From: Linnemannia elongata
Taxonomy: Eukaryota; Mortierellomycota; Mortierellomycetes; Mortierellales; Mortierellaceae
Direction: 5' to 3'
NCBI GenBank assembly: GCA_036320915.1
Contig: JAXBDG010000024.1
Location: 248,001-312,000, forward strand
Length of the DNA stretch: 64,000 nt
Shown: in pieces, positions 1 through 11,669 of the stretch
How the letters are laid out: each line of letters opens with the position of its first letter
Numbering within the stretch: position 1 is the first letter of the stretch
Notes under the pieces: generated by a model
What the model was told of the DNA's origin: nothing
What the model saw: only the letters and a program-made list of their open reading frames with translations
Database searches by the model: none
Program-made: the position numbers and the translations under genes

Positions 1-276
1 GCCTCCCTCCTTTTATTTCTCTGATCTGAAAGGCAAACTGAAAATCTACAGAGACTGATATTACTTATTGCCCACAACATTTTTTTTAGTCTTGACTTTC
101 CTCAACCCAGCATCTTGCATTACCCACCTTTCCTCTCCTCTGCTGCAGCCACCTTACACTAAAACGAACAAGGTAATTACAAACTTCAGTAGCGGTCGGC
201 ATGTTCACGCCTCATGTCTAAGCACTTGTGAAACTAACACCTTTTTATTAGTATTGTGACAATCAGACCGCCTATC
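1..276 (+). promoter_or_regulatory. 5' leader with intron of truncated NLR-like gene
   Basis: This stretch is nearly identical to 31055-31331. It is a transcribed-leader-like segment rather than coding sequence. A splice donor at 173 (AAG|GTAATT) and an acceptor ending at 251 (TTATTAG) bracket a 79-nt leader intron. The first sensible ATG follows at 277. The duplicate at 31228-31306 keeps both splice sites unchanged. The promoter lies left of the window start. Confidence 0.5.
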
Positions 277-1377
277 ATGTCAGACCATTTAAGCGAGCAA
301 CAGGGTGTGCATGTCTTCGATAGCGTCACCCAAGACCTCCAGTATTCTGCTGATGTTTCCCTCTCCGCCGAACAGATCAAGGAGCACGTCGACGAGTTTC
401 TCCATGACCCAAACATCCACCTCTTATTCGGAGACCAACCATTCTGGTCATTGCAAGAGTACATGGACAAGCTGGAAACGATTCCCAGCCTGATGGATAT
501 GGTCAAGAAGCCCTGTCTTTTGGCTGTCACTCTCAGGGCTCTACCCAAGGCTGTTAGTCCTCGACAGGATCTAGTGGACACCAGGATCGTACGAGCCAGG
601 CTGTACGACAAGATTGTCGAGCAATGGTTCACACTCAGTCTGGAACGTTTGGAGAGCAGTATCTTGAGCAGTGGGGAAAGAGAGGCGCTCACTGAATTGG
701 TCAAAGATGGGTTTGTTGCCCAAGGGATTGACTACCTGAAGCGACTCGCCGACGCCATCTTCACGAGGCAGAGCGGAAAATCAGTCATCCAGTACACACA
801 CATCCGCGACAAGGACACCTGGAAGGCCGAGTTCTTTGACTCGGATCCCAAAATCCGCCTCTTGCGCGAGGCTTCTCCATTGACGTCCACCGTTGACACA
901 ATCCGGTTCTCTCATCGATCTATTCTGGAGTACTTCTTCTCGTGCACCATTTTTTCTCCTTCCAAGCATGACCCGCAAGATGAAGGCGGTTTCACGGATG
1001 TCCAGCCACTCGATCCTGAAAGTCCCTTGTTCACGCGCAACCTTCTCTGCGAGCCTTCTGTCATACAGTTCCTGAGCGGTCGAGTACAGGAGAATCCAAG
1101 TTTCAAAGATCAGCTCCTCGAGGTCATGGAGAGATCCAAGTCCGATCCTTCTCTTGCCACCGCCACTACCAACGCAATCACGATCCTGGTCAGAGCCGGT
1201 GTGACCCTTCATCGACTTGATTTCCAAGGCATTCGTATTCCAGGGGCCGATCTCTCTGATGGGCAGTTTGATTCGACACTGTTTCAAGGAGCCGACCTCA
1301 CAAACGTCAATCTTGCAATGAGTTGGCTACGCAATGCGGACTTCAGCAAAGCGCAGATGGAGGGTGTTCGATTCTAG
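277..1377 (+). pseudogene. P-loop-less NACHT/pentapeptide (NLR-like) fragment, copy A
   Basis: A 366-residue open frame that starts at ATG 277 and ends at TAG 1375-1377. It aligns with the second half of the NACHT module of the gene at 4359-9854: the LETIPSL...KKP helix region, then the EASPLTST...FSHRSILEYFFSC segment, then pentapeptide-like repeats (GADLSDG, GADLTNV, NADFSKA). Walker A and Walker B are absent, so it cannot bind nucleotide in the usual NLR way. The frame closes where the intact relatives run on into WD40 repeats: a GG-to-TA change relative to 7657-7658 makes the stop. Its last about 110 bases match 7570-7680 better than the otherwise close copy C, so the copy is a mosaic. 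It could be a transcribed short regulator, but a relic is simpler. Confidence 0.7.
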
Positions 1378-4011
1378 GAGCTGCCATTGCTAGAGGAGTA
1401 TGGTGCTGATTAAATCACTTTCGGGCGATCACGTCTACGATTTTGCGGTGAATATGGGCGAATAGCTGATTCCTTCATTTTTCATGGCTGAATGACATGT
1501 GGCATATACACAAAATATAGCGGTCAAGTTTTCTCACTGTAAAGCCCATAATAGGGGTATAGCTTGTCGTCTTTATTTGCTTGATCTCTTTCATTACATC
1601 GCCATTTTGTTAGTTGGTTAAAAATGGGACAGTGTATAACTTGTGAAAGTCACCTAAAGGAGAGCAAGGAAAAGGAAGGAGGGTAACGAGTAGGCAAAAG
1701 GACAATGCGTGCCTCATAAAGAGGATGGATCAGATTTAGAGAACTAGCTTGCGGTGGAAGACGGTCGACAACAGTGGCAAGCAGTAAAAAGATACTTTGA
1801 TATTATTATTTATTGACTCATACGTGAATTGCCTCTAGAGCAGCGCTTGTCGGGAGCAATTTTCGTGTTTTCTACGGATGAAAAGATTGGCACTCTCACC
1901 TATATTGCTTGCTTTTAACGCTTGGTTATTTTTTCTTTGGCTGTTTGTATTTCTACAATCCCCTCTCCACATGATGAGATTTTGTCCTTGTAGGTTGATA
2001 TTCACTTCCAAGGGAGAAGGTGCCGTGTATGTGGGTCGTACCTCGCTGATGATTCGTTAGTCCCTTTTCGCATTTCATTTTTCTCTTTTTCTTCTCTCAC
2101 TACTTTATGTGTTTTCCTTTATTCATTAGCATCTGTCTATCACATCACCTCGATTGTGACGCTATTAACCTCAGAACATTTCAAAGCCATCGCCAGCAGG
2201 ATCGTCAGCCTGTTGCCAGCACTTGTCGAACTCGTGCTGAGACACGTTTTTCAGTCAGACTTGATGTTGTGGTCAAGAAAAGGATAAACTTTGGTCAATC
2301 GTATAAAAAAAAACAAAAGGTGTTCCGAAAAAGTGTGTCTGAATTGCATGGTTAATCGCGGACGGGTGTGTTTCTGCTGAGACAGATAAATTACGCTTCC
2401 ACCAATCCGCATTTCCCTTCCCTCCCCTGGACCTGGGGGGCTTTCAGTTCTCGTCCGAATGCTAATGCTAATGCGAATTTGCCTTTTTTGGAAGTTTTGA
2501 CCCTGTTTTTCAAATCAAAAGTTCCACGTATCAATTTGACCTGATTGGCTCGTTAGCATGCTAAAAATACATGATTTTTGATGTATTTTTTCGCACGGGC
2601 GCTTCTTAATCCTTTCGTTTGCTTGACACTTCTTCCCCCTCATCAAAGAACCGTATTGTCCCAAATGACCAGAGTGCAAAATTGATGTCTTAAAACTGCC
2701 AGTGCCTAATCTGGCATGGTCAATTTTACAACTCGTATTCGCATTCAGAACTGAAAACGGCCCTGGAATTATGTGGGGTCGCGCATGCGGAGATCAGTTA
2801 AAAGAGAATTCGATTTTTGCAGGGCTCACTCCCCCCATTTCACACGTCTGGCTTGACCCCTCGCTCATTTTTCATTTCACTTCCTGTTGTCATTGTGTAC
2901 TTTCCTTCACACTTGTCTTGACGTCATCGCCACTAAGCACTAGAGCTATCATCTTGGATGTGATGGAGAGCGAGGAGTAAGAGATCTAGATCAACAATTA
3001 AGAAGGCGCACTGCAGAGGATGGAACCAAGTCATGGGAGATGGGCTAAGTAGAACGAAATGGTTAGGGTGGGCTAGGTAGAATGAAATAGTTGGGTGACA
3101 AGCAAAAACCTTTCTCCCTTGAAAGGCCATTGTCGCTCTCTGCGGCATAAGACTATGCGTGTGCGAGTGTAAGTAGAAAGCGTGGGCGATGGAGTAACAG
3201 AGGGAGAATGCAAAGTGCAGAAAAGTAAACAAGTCGACTATGGCTCACATACAAAACGAACGTTAAAAGTCAAACTGTGGTGAGAAAGGGCGTAAAATGT
3301 AGGTCTGGGGTGAGAAAGAGACTGGGTAAGGGCTCACAGCAGCTCTTTTTTCATTTTTTCTTTTCTCTTTTTGCTTTTCAATGGCGTTGACTTTTGTATC
3401 TTTTCTTCATATTCATCGTCTTCTTCTTCTCTCTCGCCTTCCCACTCTCTCTCCCTCTCCTTCTCCATCCTCACCATCAACACCTTCTCTGGCACAACTG
3501 TCTCATTCACCATCCTCATCTCCCATTCCGCCATCGTTTTTTTTGATCAGCACATTCTCCACATTCGGAATCAATTTTTCTTTGCAGACACACAGCAGAC
3601 CTCAGCAGAGAAAGTGGTGCTTTTCTTGCTCTCGCAAACACAAACAACAAACAACAATAACAATAAAAAACACGAACTTTTTTTGCGTTTCTCCCCCGAC
3701 GCCTACCTCTCTCGATACCAGCCAGCCATCGGACCCCTTAACCCCTTTCCTTAACGCCTTGCATCTACCAACCACTTCAACGAACGGAAACCAACTCGCT
3801 CGGGCAGCACAGTAAATATATCCTTCCCCCGCCACTGTAAGTTTGTTTTGACACGACAAAGATGAAGGGGCACTTATGCTGCAGATGGTCGCTGACATGT
3901 ATCTCTCTCGCTTTCTCCCCCTCCTAACATAGGCTCTCACTGTATTCTTCCAGATCTTATCTGCATCTCTTGGAGAAAGTGCAGCAAACAAAACTACCAC
4001 CTCATCCGCAA
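1378..4011. other. Intergenic, no supported gene
   Basis: No recognisable coding region on either strand; open frames here are short and of biased composition. Seen: a small hairpin near 2563-2591 (arms AAAAATACAT and ATGTATTTTT around an 8-nt loop), GCTAAT triplets near 2460, and a strongly pyrimidine-rich run from 3345 to 3540 that belongs to the leader or promoter of the NLR-like gene downstream. The motif ATTCGGAATCAA near 3568 recurs near 33006, showing that the promoter regions of the two NLR-like loci are related. Confidence 0.5.
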
Positions 4012-4348
4012 GTATGTCGTCTGTACATATTCAATGCTGTGCATTGTCGTGCCGATATGACTTCAACTGGAGATACAGTTTGCACACCACTTATTAAACC
4101 AATTTGCCAACCCTCCCCACCTTCCCCCTTCTAGCGCTCACACACAACCAGTCTCCGAGAACTTGACCCGCATAAGCCCTATCGAAACTCGCTGTATTTA
4201 TTCGAGTCCAATATATAACCAAGCTGAGGTAAGAAAATGGCAAGTGTTGGCCAAGGTTTACATTCAACCGAGATGAGCTCGATTCCAGTCAAAAAACATG
4301 GGTACTGACAATTAGTCTTATCATATGTGTTCCCTTCCCGACATATAG
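4012..4348 (+). promoter_or_regulatory. 5' leader of NLR-like gene with two introns
   Basis: Two good introns lie in the untranslated leader: 4012-4134 (GTATGT to a pyrimidine tract and CTTCTAG) and 4229-4348 (GTAAGA to CATATAG). The ATG used by the protein frame is at 4359, ten bases after the second acceptor. The truncated paralogues at 277 and 31332 also have a leader intron ending shortly before the ATG. Confidence 0.55.
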
Positions 4349-4358
4349 AACTCCTACT

Positions 4359-7300
4359 ATGACCGACCATCCCCTTGAACAAACTGACTCTCACATTGGC
4401 GATGACAACGACACCACCTCCACCCATCCCGTCAGAAAGCGGGACAAGTTTCTCAAGGCGCTTAGTTTTTCCAAGTCCAAGGCCAAGTTCGAGACAAGGT
4501 CTAACAGCGACCAACCCTTGAATTCCAAGCTCCTTCACCAAGCACCCGAGTTAGCATCTGCTGGCTCCTTTGTCGATGACATCAGCCTTAATGATGACCG
4601 ATCTGCCGCCTCTAGCACTGCCGATGATGACCCTTTGCTTCCTCCCCCTACCAAAAACCAAGGTGTCTTGGATGCTTTCCTCGAGAACACCACCAAGCTT
4701 ACCTTTGCTCGTGACATCCCTCGCTTTCAGGAGCGCTTTGAGACGGTTGATCATTTGGTCTATTCCAGCAACTTGTTGATCCAGGACTCATTTTCTCTCT
4801 CGCCGTCCGAGCATGATATGAGATTCAGCAAGGCCGAGTTGGAATGGCTAGTGGAGATCAAGAAGGACCCAGTGGAGCGGGACCGTCTACAATGGCTGGC
4901 AACTCGTGTGGAGGAGGCTTTCGTCCAGGAGGGCATAAAGGACTCTACTGAAATAGCTGAGGTCGTTGCCCTAGGACCCATCTTGCAGAAGGAGCCCTAC
5001 CGCAAGCTACTGTCGTCATTCATCAAGGAATTTAGCGAGTCTCATCTTTTGGATGTAGATCTGCTCCAGGGCCTAGTCCAGCTGGTTCGGTCTTCCTCCC
5101 CAGGCTACCTTGTCTCTGACGACCTGATCAAGATCCTCAGCATACTCAGGATCAGACTGCAGGACACCCACCAACAGTCTTCTGAGTATCCCTACCACCT
5201 CACTCTGGCCATCTCCAGAGTCCTCGATGTCATGGCCGATCACAAGGTCTGTGACTTGAACAGGGTTCTTGAGCATGAGCCACTGTCCTCTGTGCTGTCG
5301 AGTTTGAAGGGCAGCTCCGATTCCTACCTCATGTATCAGACCTGCTATGCCTTCCAGGCTCTCCAGTATATACCCGATGACGAGACAGTTCTGCAAGCCG
5401 TTTTGCGACACTCGCGAGGTGTAGTGGATGGTGTTGTCAAGTTAACGGCACTGGGCCAGCTGGATCTAGGATCGGTGCTCAAGGGTCTTGGGAATCTGCA
5501 AAAGACACTTGGTGCCACGGTTGGCATCGTCAAGACCGTCTACGAGGGCATGCACAGTGTGATGGCGAGTGGTCAGAGTGTCCTCGGCAGTCTTGATCAG
5601 GAATACGGGTGTGGACTCAAAGAGCCATGGTATGCCGCCATTCGTGCCGCCTATGCACTTGCTGAAGCAGGCCGGTTGAAGGACCTCAATCGCTTGATCA
5701 GCGAAGCGCCTTGTCGTCGCAACCCCTTGTTCCAACGGGGAATTTGCCAAAATCGCAGTCGATCCTGTTTGGCCTGTTACCTCTCGTCAGCGAGTGACTG
5801 AACTACTCGGTCATCTGTATAAGGAGGATTCAGACTGGGTTCGAGATGAGAGTGTTAAAGCGTGGGTGCTGACCATCATCGATAAACTCGGATCCATTGA
5901 CGATCAGGAGGTTGCCGCCAGTGCTCTAGCTCTGAAGCAGGAGCTCGCTTCAGGCGACACCCTTGCAACCCGCCACCATTATCCATTGCGGTCTCGTCTG
6001 CCGACCCCAACGACGTCTCCAATCCTTGCCAAGGTCCAGGACATCCCTTACCTCGAGTACGAGCTACACAAGCTCCGACTACAGCGGCTCCAAGACTACG
6101 ATGAGCGAGCAGTTTACGTCCTTCCGCAAGCCAAGCCATCGCTCCTTGCTAAGGATGATGAGCTGTTTCCTCTGTTGGAGAAAGTAGTGGAGTTTCTTGC
6201 CAGCGACCGTCAGGTCATGTTGATCTTGGGTGACTCTGGTTCTGGAAAGTCATCGTTCAATCGACACCTGGAGCACCTGCTTTGGAAGGAGTACAAGGGA
6301 GGTGGACCTATCCCTCTTTTCATCAACTCGGCAGCCATAGACGATCCTCAGAATGACATGGTGGATAAGCAGCTGCAGTTTCTCAACTTTGACAAGGACC
6401 AGATCCTAGAGCTCAAGTTACATCGCCGACTCGTTCTTATTTGCGATGGATACGATGAAAGTCAGGAACTCGTCAACTTGCATAGAACCAACTCCCTCAA
6501 TCAGCCTGGTCAATGGAACACCAAGATGGTCATCAGCTGCAGGAGCCAATACCTCGGACCTTCATACCTGGATCGTTTCAAGCCACAGTCTACCGACCGA
6601 TACAAGCCAGCTCCTCAGGGTGTCTTCCAGGAGGCTGTCATTACTCCCTTCTCTGTTGAGCAGATCCAGGATTACATCGAACAATATATACCCCTGGAGC
6701 CAAGGACCTGGAGCACGCTGGACCACATGGATAAGTGGACGACCATCCCCAACCTCTTGGATCTGGTCAAGAATCCGTTCCTTCTCCTACTCGCCCTGGA
6801 GGCATTGCCCGATCTCATCAAGGGCAACCAGGACCTGTCGATTATCAAGATTGTTCGCGTACAACTCTACGATACGTTCGTCAACCACTGGCTCAGTGTC
6901 AACAAGCGACGGCTTCAGAGCAACACCCTGTCCAAGGAAGACCACGACATGTTCGAGATGCTTGAGGAGGCTGGGTTTGTGGCGATGGGTGCGGACTACT
7001 CCATGAGGCTGGCATTGTCAATATTTGAGAAGCAGAACGGGAAGGCCGTCGTCCAGTATGTCCACCTGAAGGACAAGACAACATGGAAAGCCGAGTACTT
7101 TGGCCCGGATCCGGAAGCCCACCTGCTATGAGAGGCTTCACCGTTGACTCGCTCCGGCAGTCACTTTCAGTTTCTTCACCGGTCAATGCTCGAGTACTTC
7201 TTTTCCTGCTCTGTCATTGGCCCCTGGAGACTTGAACATGACGTCGAATTCACTTCGAATCCGAAAGGCGACTCCTCTGACCTTCAAGGGCTCGATCCTG

Positions 7301-9854
7301 ACAGCCCCCTATTTGCGCGCAGCCTTCTCACCGAGCCAGCTGTCGTGCGGTTCTTGAGTGAACGGGTGCAGGAAAGTCCAAGTTTCAAGAATCAACTTCT
7401 CGAGGTCATCGAGAGATCCCAGGCCGATGCCTCCTTTGCCACCGCAGCAGCAAACGCTATCAGCATCCTGGTCAGAGCCGGTGTGACTTTTATCGACATG
7501 ATTTCCAAGGCATTCGTATTTCTGGGGCCAATCTCTCCGGTGGGCAGTTTGATTCGGCACTGTTTCAAGGAGCCGACCTCACAAACGTCAATCTTGCAAT
7601 GAGTTGGCTACGCAATGCGGACTTCAGTAATGCGCAGATGGAGGGTGTTCGATTCGGGGAGCTGCCGTACCTGGAGGAAGACGATGTTGCTTGGTCGTGT
7701 TATTACTCACCTGATGGGCGAATGTTTGCTGTGGGTCTGCTGGGCGGAGGCGTTAGCCTGTACGACACATCGACCTGGAAAAAAATTCGCTCATTTGTCG
7801 GACATAAGGACAAGATCTACGGTTTGGAGTTCTCACCCGACAACCGACGGTTGGTAACTGGGAGTAAAGACAGCGCAGTGCGAGTGTGAGATTGCAGCAA
7901 TGGTGATCTTCTTACGACCTTGGACGGTCACACGAGCCGTGTTTATTCGGTGGCATTTTCTCTTTGTGGCAGGTATATTGCATCGGGCAGCGCATATTTG
8001 GGGGTGCGATTATGGGACTCGATGTCCGGAGAGCCGCTGTATGTGTTGGAAGATCATCCAGTCAATGTCAATAGTGTCAAGTGGAGTCCAGATGGACGCT
8101 TACTCGCTGCGTGCGGTGATGACGGGACGATTCGATTCTGGGATGCAGAGACAGGGGTGCCAGGAGATGTGTGGGAGTTAGGTCATGGGCCTGTGTTGTG
8201 CTTTGAGTTTTCCCCTGATGGTCAACAAGTCGTAACTGGGCATATGGATGATAATCTTAGGCTTTGGAATACTGTGTCTAGGTCACCAGGTCCTGTCTTA
8301 CGTGGACACACTGGCATAGTTACGCAGGTCAGGTTTTCCGCCGATGGCCAACGAATCGCTTCTGCCTGCATGGACTCCACAATCGGACTCTGGGATGCAT
8401 CTACATGCGCCCTCATCTCCATGTACAGTATTTCAAACGCGGTCTGGGATGTGTCTTTCTCATCGGATGGTCGAACTCTCGCTTTGACTGATGCTACCAA
8501 CAGGATCCGTGTATGGGACGGGAGCTCCAATGGATCCAACGTCGGTCAGCCTGGACATTCCTTATCTGTTTTTTCGGTCGCGTACCTACCCACTGGAGAG
8601 TCCATTCTCTCTAGCGGCATAGACAAAACCGTGAGGCAGTGGGGCGCTCTCACAGGTGCTCTAGAATCCGCTCATATTTTTATGAAAACTCCGAGTGAGG
8701 TGATCCATTTATCCGAGCTTTCGCCGGACCTCCATCAGACTGGCAATTGCATTGATGAGGTGATTCAATTGCGGAATTTTCGAACCGGAGTTGCTGATCT
8801 TGTCCTTGAAGGTCATACCAAGGATGTAAGGACGTTTACTTACTCGCCATGCGGTCGGTGGATCGCGTCTGCGGGTATGGACAGGAGTGTACGGCTATGG
8901 GACCTGCACAACGGTGGAGAATGTCATGCATTATGGGTCCTGCGTGATGGTAAACAAGGTTATGTTCTGTATGAGATGGACGCCAAGTCCGATCCCTTGT
9001 CTGATGCCGAGTTCAACGCCGTGCCTAACGCTGAGTCCGATGTCGATCCTGATGCCGAATCCGATGCCGTGCCTGATGTCGAGTCCGATGCCATACCCTA
9101 TGATGACGATCAATATGACTTTGCCTTAACATTTACATCGACAGGCCTTCGGCTAGCGGTTGGCATCAACGACCGCACGGTCAACATATACGACACCCAG
9201 TCAAAGGAACTCCTGACGACAAAAACTATTGAGGATCCCGGAGTCAAAGCGTTGGCCTACTCACCAAACAATCAAGAGCTCGCAATCAGTTGCTTTAACG
9301 GGGTTGTACTCTTTTTGGACCCTGAAGACGACAAGCCTGGCTATACCGTGACCTTGGGAACTGCCCCTCTCCATCGTATCAGCTATTCTCCCTGGGAGGA
9401 TTGGCTCGTTTTTGGAAATCTGGATCATCGGGCTCATCTTTGCCGGCGCCGCCAGTCGCAGTTGGGGTTAGATGATACGGAGGGCTCGTGGTGTTATGTC
9501 TATGTTGTTGACAGGTTTTTGAGCTTTATTATGGACATTGCTTGGAACCATGTTGTTCGGAACGAGTTTGTCACTGGTTGCATGGATCGATCTGTTCGTG
9601 TTTGGCGGATCTTGGAGGATGACGATGGTGGTAATGGTTCAGTCTCTGCTGACGTGGTCTGGGGCACTAACATTGGCATGCTCGTCGCGGCGGGTATGAT
9701 GCTTGATAGTGTCGTTGGTCTGGATGCTGGTAATCGGAGACTTTTGAAGCAACGCGGTGCCGTCGGCGATACCTTGGATTTTGAGAGAGATGAAGCGGAT
9801 GTAGAATCCGATGGCGTCGTGGAGGTTGCAGGTGAAGTTGGGTTGAAGGAATGA
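4359..9854 (+). pseudogene. ARM-like/NACHT/pentapeptide/WD40 (NLR-like) gene, four lesions
   Basis: NLR-like STAND NTPases couple a repeat sensor to an NTPase switch; fungal ones are linked to non-self recognition. Order seen: about 500 residues of helical ARM-like repeats (4500-5990); NACHT with Walker A GDSGSGKS (about 6229-6252), Walker B ICDGYDES (about 6436-6459) and sensor VISCRSQ; the winged-helix tail shared with copies A and C; pentapeptide-like repeats (about 7510-7640); then roughly a dozen WD40 repeats to 9854. An acidic run of DAESDAVP-like octapeptides interrupts the WD40 array at about 8985-9110. Four lesions break the frame: a shift near 5735-5750, TGA 7129-7131 where relatives have CGT (Arg), a one-base loss near 7485-7490, and TGA 7887-7889 where WD40 grammar expects Trp. 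None fits a plausible intron. The domains are otherwise well preserved, so inactivation looks recent. Confidence 0.85.
8985..9115 (+). repeat. Short acidic coding repeats inside WD40 array
   Basis: Units of about 24 bases encode variations on Asp-Ala-Glu-Ser-Asp-Ala-Val-Pro, giving a strongly acidic loop between two WD40 blades. It looks like slippage expansion within the pseudogene. Confidence 0.6.
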
Positions 9855-10005
9855 CTTGGAGATAGTTTTCTATCGCAGAAAGAAAGAGAGGTGAAGTAGA
9901 GCGAGAGATAGCTGGAGGATATTGGAGGCGTTTCTTTTTTTCCTATTCGAATATCTACGCCGATTTTTTGGTTAAACTACACAAGACCATCTCTTCCTCA
10001 TTCCA

Positions 10006-10142
10006 CTTCTTGCCAGGGCTCTGACCGCCTTCTATGTTTTATGGCTAGACCTTGTCAATTACATGTGGATTGTATAACAAAATTCTCATAATTGACAAGG
10101 TCTAACCATATATATAAAGGCAGTCAGAGCCCTGCTTCTTGC
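10006..10142. mobile_element. hAT-type MITE with 8-bp target site duplication
   Basis: A 121-bp element at 10014-10134. Its termini are near-perfect inverted repeats: CAGGGCTCTGACCGCCTT on the left, and the right end reads the same on the other strand with one mismatch. A second inner inverted repeat (TAGACCTTGTCAATTA) makes almost the whole element fold back. It is flanked on both sides by the identical octamer CTTCTTGC (10006-10013 and 10135-10142). An 8-bp duplication and CAGGG ends are established signatures of the hAT superfamily. It has no coding capacity and needs a transposase from elsewhere. Confidence 0.85.
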
Positions 10143-10278
10143 AGAGCTATAAGAAAAAGCATCCGTCATCATGGTTGTTTACGATGATATCAGAGTGATG
10201 AGGTTGACGACCGCGCCCGAGCAATGCATGAAATAGGAGAGATCAACATGATCTCAGATGCGAGGCTTAATTTCTTTG
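10143..10278. other. Short spacer before duplicated block
   Basis: Nothing recognised. The sequence does not match the corresponding spacer before the second block copy at 32763-33482, so homology between the two blocks begins abruptly at 10279. Confidence 0.4.
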
Positions 10279-10598
10279 CATGGTAAGGAAAACAGACGTC
10301 ATTCTGTAAAAGGAGCTTTACTCCCTATGCTTCTACATTCGTAAAACAGCGTCTTTGTATCCCATCCATGTATTGATACACACATACCTCCAAGCTTCGC
10401 AAATGTTCGATGCAGGCGGCCATGCAAAAGTCAGATTAGTCACGGAAACATAGGCAGTATCAATCCAATTTCAATGGTATAGACCATGTACATACTCCAA
10501 TGTATTCAAAGACAGTTGGTGTCGTATATCAAAACAACGAATGAAAGAGAATGGAATCAGAAAAGACAGATGAAATAACCAAAGCTGAGCGTTTATAT

Positions 10599-11669
10599 AT
10601 TAATTGAGAAATGCTCCTTTACAAGAAAGTGTTGGGAAATGGCTGTCTTTGTGAGGGGAAGACCATCCCGTAGGAACAGATCAATGGCGCCTTTAGCATA
10701 ATTTCTTAAGTTCCAATAGGCCCACACGTACTCCTTTGCGCCATGATGACTTCCTGGTGGTTTGATCTCCAGGAAAGCGATCTGCCTTCCGTGCTTCCTT
10801 ACGCTGGCATCCGGGCGATATCCATAACCTCGACGTCGTTTTGATCCATGAGCCCCGCCGTTCGCTCAGTCGACCACGTAATCGCTTGATCGTGCTGGAA
10901 AGTGCGAGGCAACCAATGCATCAATTACTTGATGGCAATATCTGTCCTCCGATCCATTTGAAAAGAGGTTATGGTAAACTGGCAGCTTTAGTTCTCTGCA
11001 AAAGGGGGATAGAATGGTAAAAGGAGACAGAAAGGTTAGCAGTCATTTACAGTCACCATCCAACCCTTGTTACATTTCACTACCCACACATCACCAACTA
11101 CATCATCTCATAAAGAACAACGACCTTACGTATTTCTGTCAAACTTGCATCAGCTTGGATCTCCTCTCCCATCGCTAGTTGTTTATCAAGCTCTGTGTAA
11201 AGGTATAGAGTGTTGTTATCAAGTCGGCACTCAACCAAACATATGTCTGTCGAGTAGTGTGAAGCACGTTCGGAGGCAGCCCCGGTGGGTCTTCGAAAGT
11301 AGTGAAGATGAAGTTCATTGCCCTAAAATGAGAGGAGACAGAAACCAGTAGTCATTGGAATTCTGTTAAAAACCTTTGCCCCCCAGCGCAGTTAACTCAA
11401 GATCCACTGCAAAACTCGGTTGTATAAATACAAAAGATGGAGATGATGCTCATTGTCGCACTGACATCAAACTTGTTGACAATAGTGACTGCGTCCGCTT
11501 GGTACTTGTTAAAGAGTCGCCCGACGTTGTAGTCTCCAATCTGGTACTTGAGCATCTGGAACGATGCAAGGCGTTCTTTCTTGGAGTCAATGTCTTCTTT
11601 ATCGATGGAGAATCTCGAACGTCGACCCATGTTGAACTTGAATTTTGTTGACGGATCTTGATTTACCAA
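10599..11669 (-). pseudogene. PD-(D/E)XK-like nuclease-family pseudogene, copy 1
   Basis: Read on the reverse strand, the exons give MVNQDPSTKF... (from 11669), GNELHLHYF... to ...DASLTEI (about 11320-11130), then QLKLPVYHN... to the tail near 10599. The last exon carries GYRPDAS...IAFLEIKPPG, which parallels LKPDATI...GYVELKPP in the intact gene at 27245-29005: an acidic residue after Pro followed by Glu-x-Lys, the PD-(D/E)XK arrangement. A donor (GTAAGG near 11131) and an acceptor near 10998 join the last two exons in frame. A TGA near 10869-10871 sits exactly where the intact protein has Trp in HWANRK. The C-terminal third of the intact protein is missing. Exact family unknown to me. Confidence 0.65.

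Noticed and set aside
781..1287. Reverse-strand 168-aa frame opposite the NACHT fragment
   Set aside because: Antisense shadow of a conserved coding frame; the forward frame is the one shared with the paralogues.
3371..3815. Open frames of 127 and 144 aa on the forward strand
   Set aside because: Pyrimidine-rich leader or promoter DNA gives Ser/Pro/Leu-rich frames; no homology-like pattern, and leader introns of the NLR-like gene lie just downstream.
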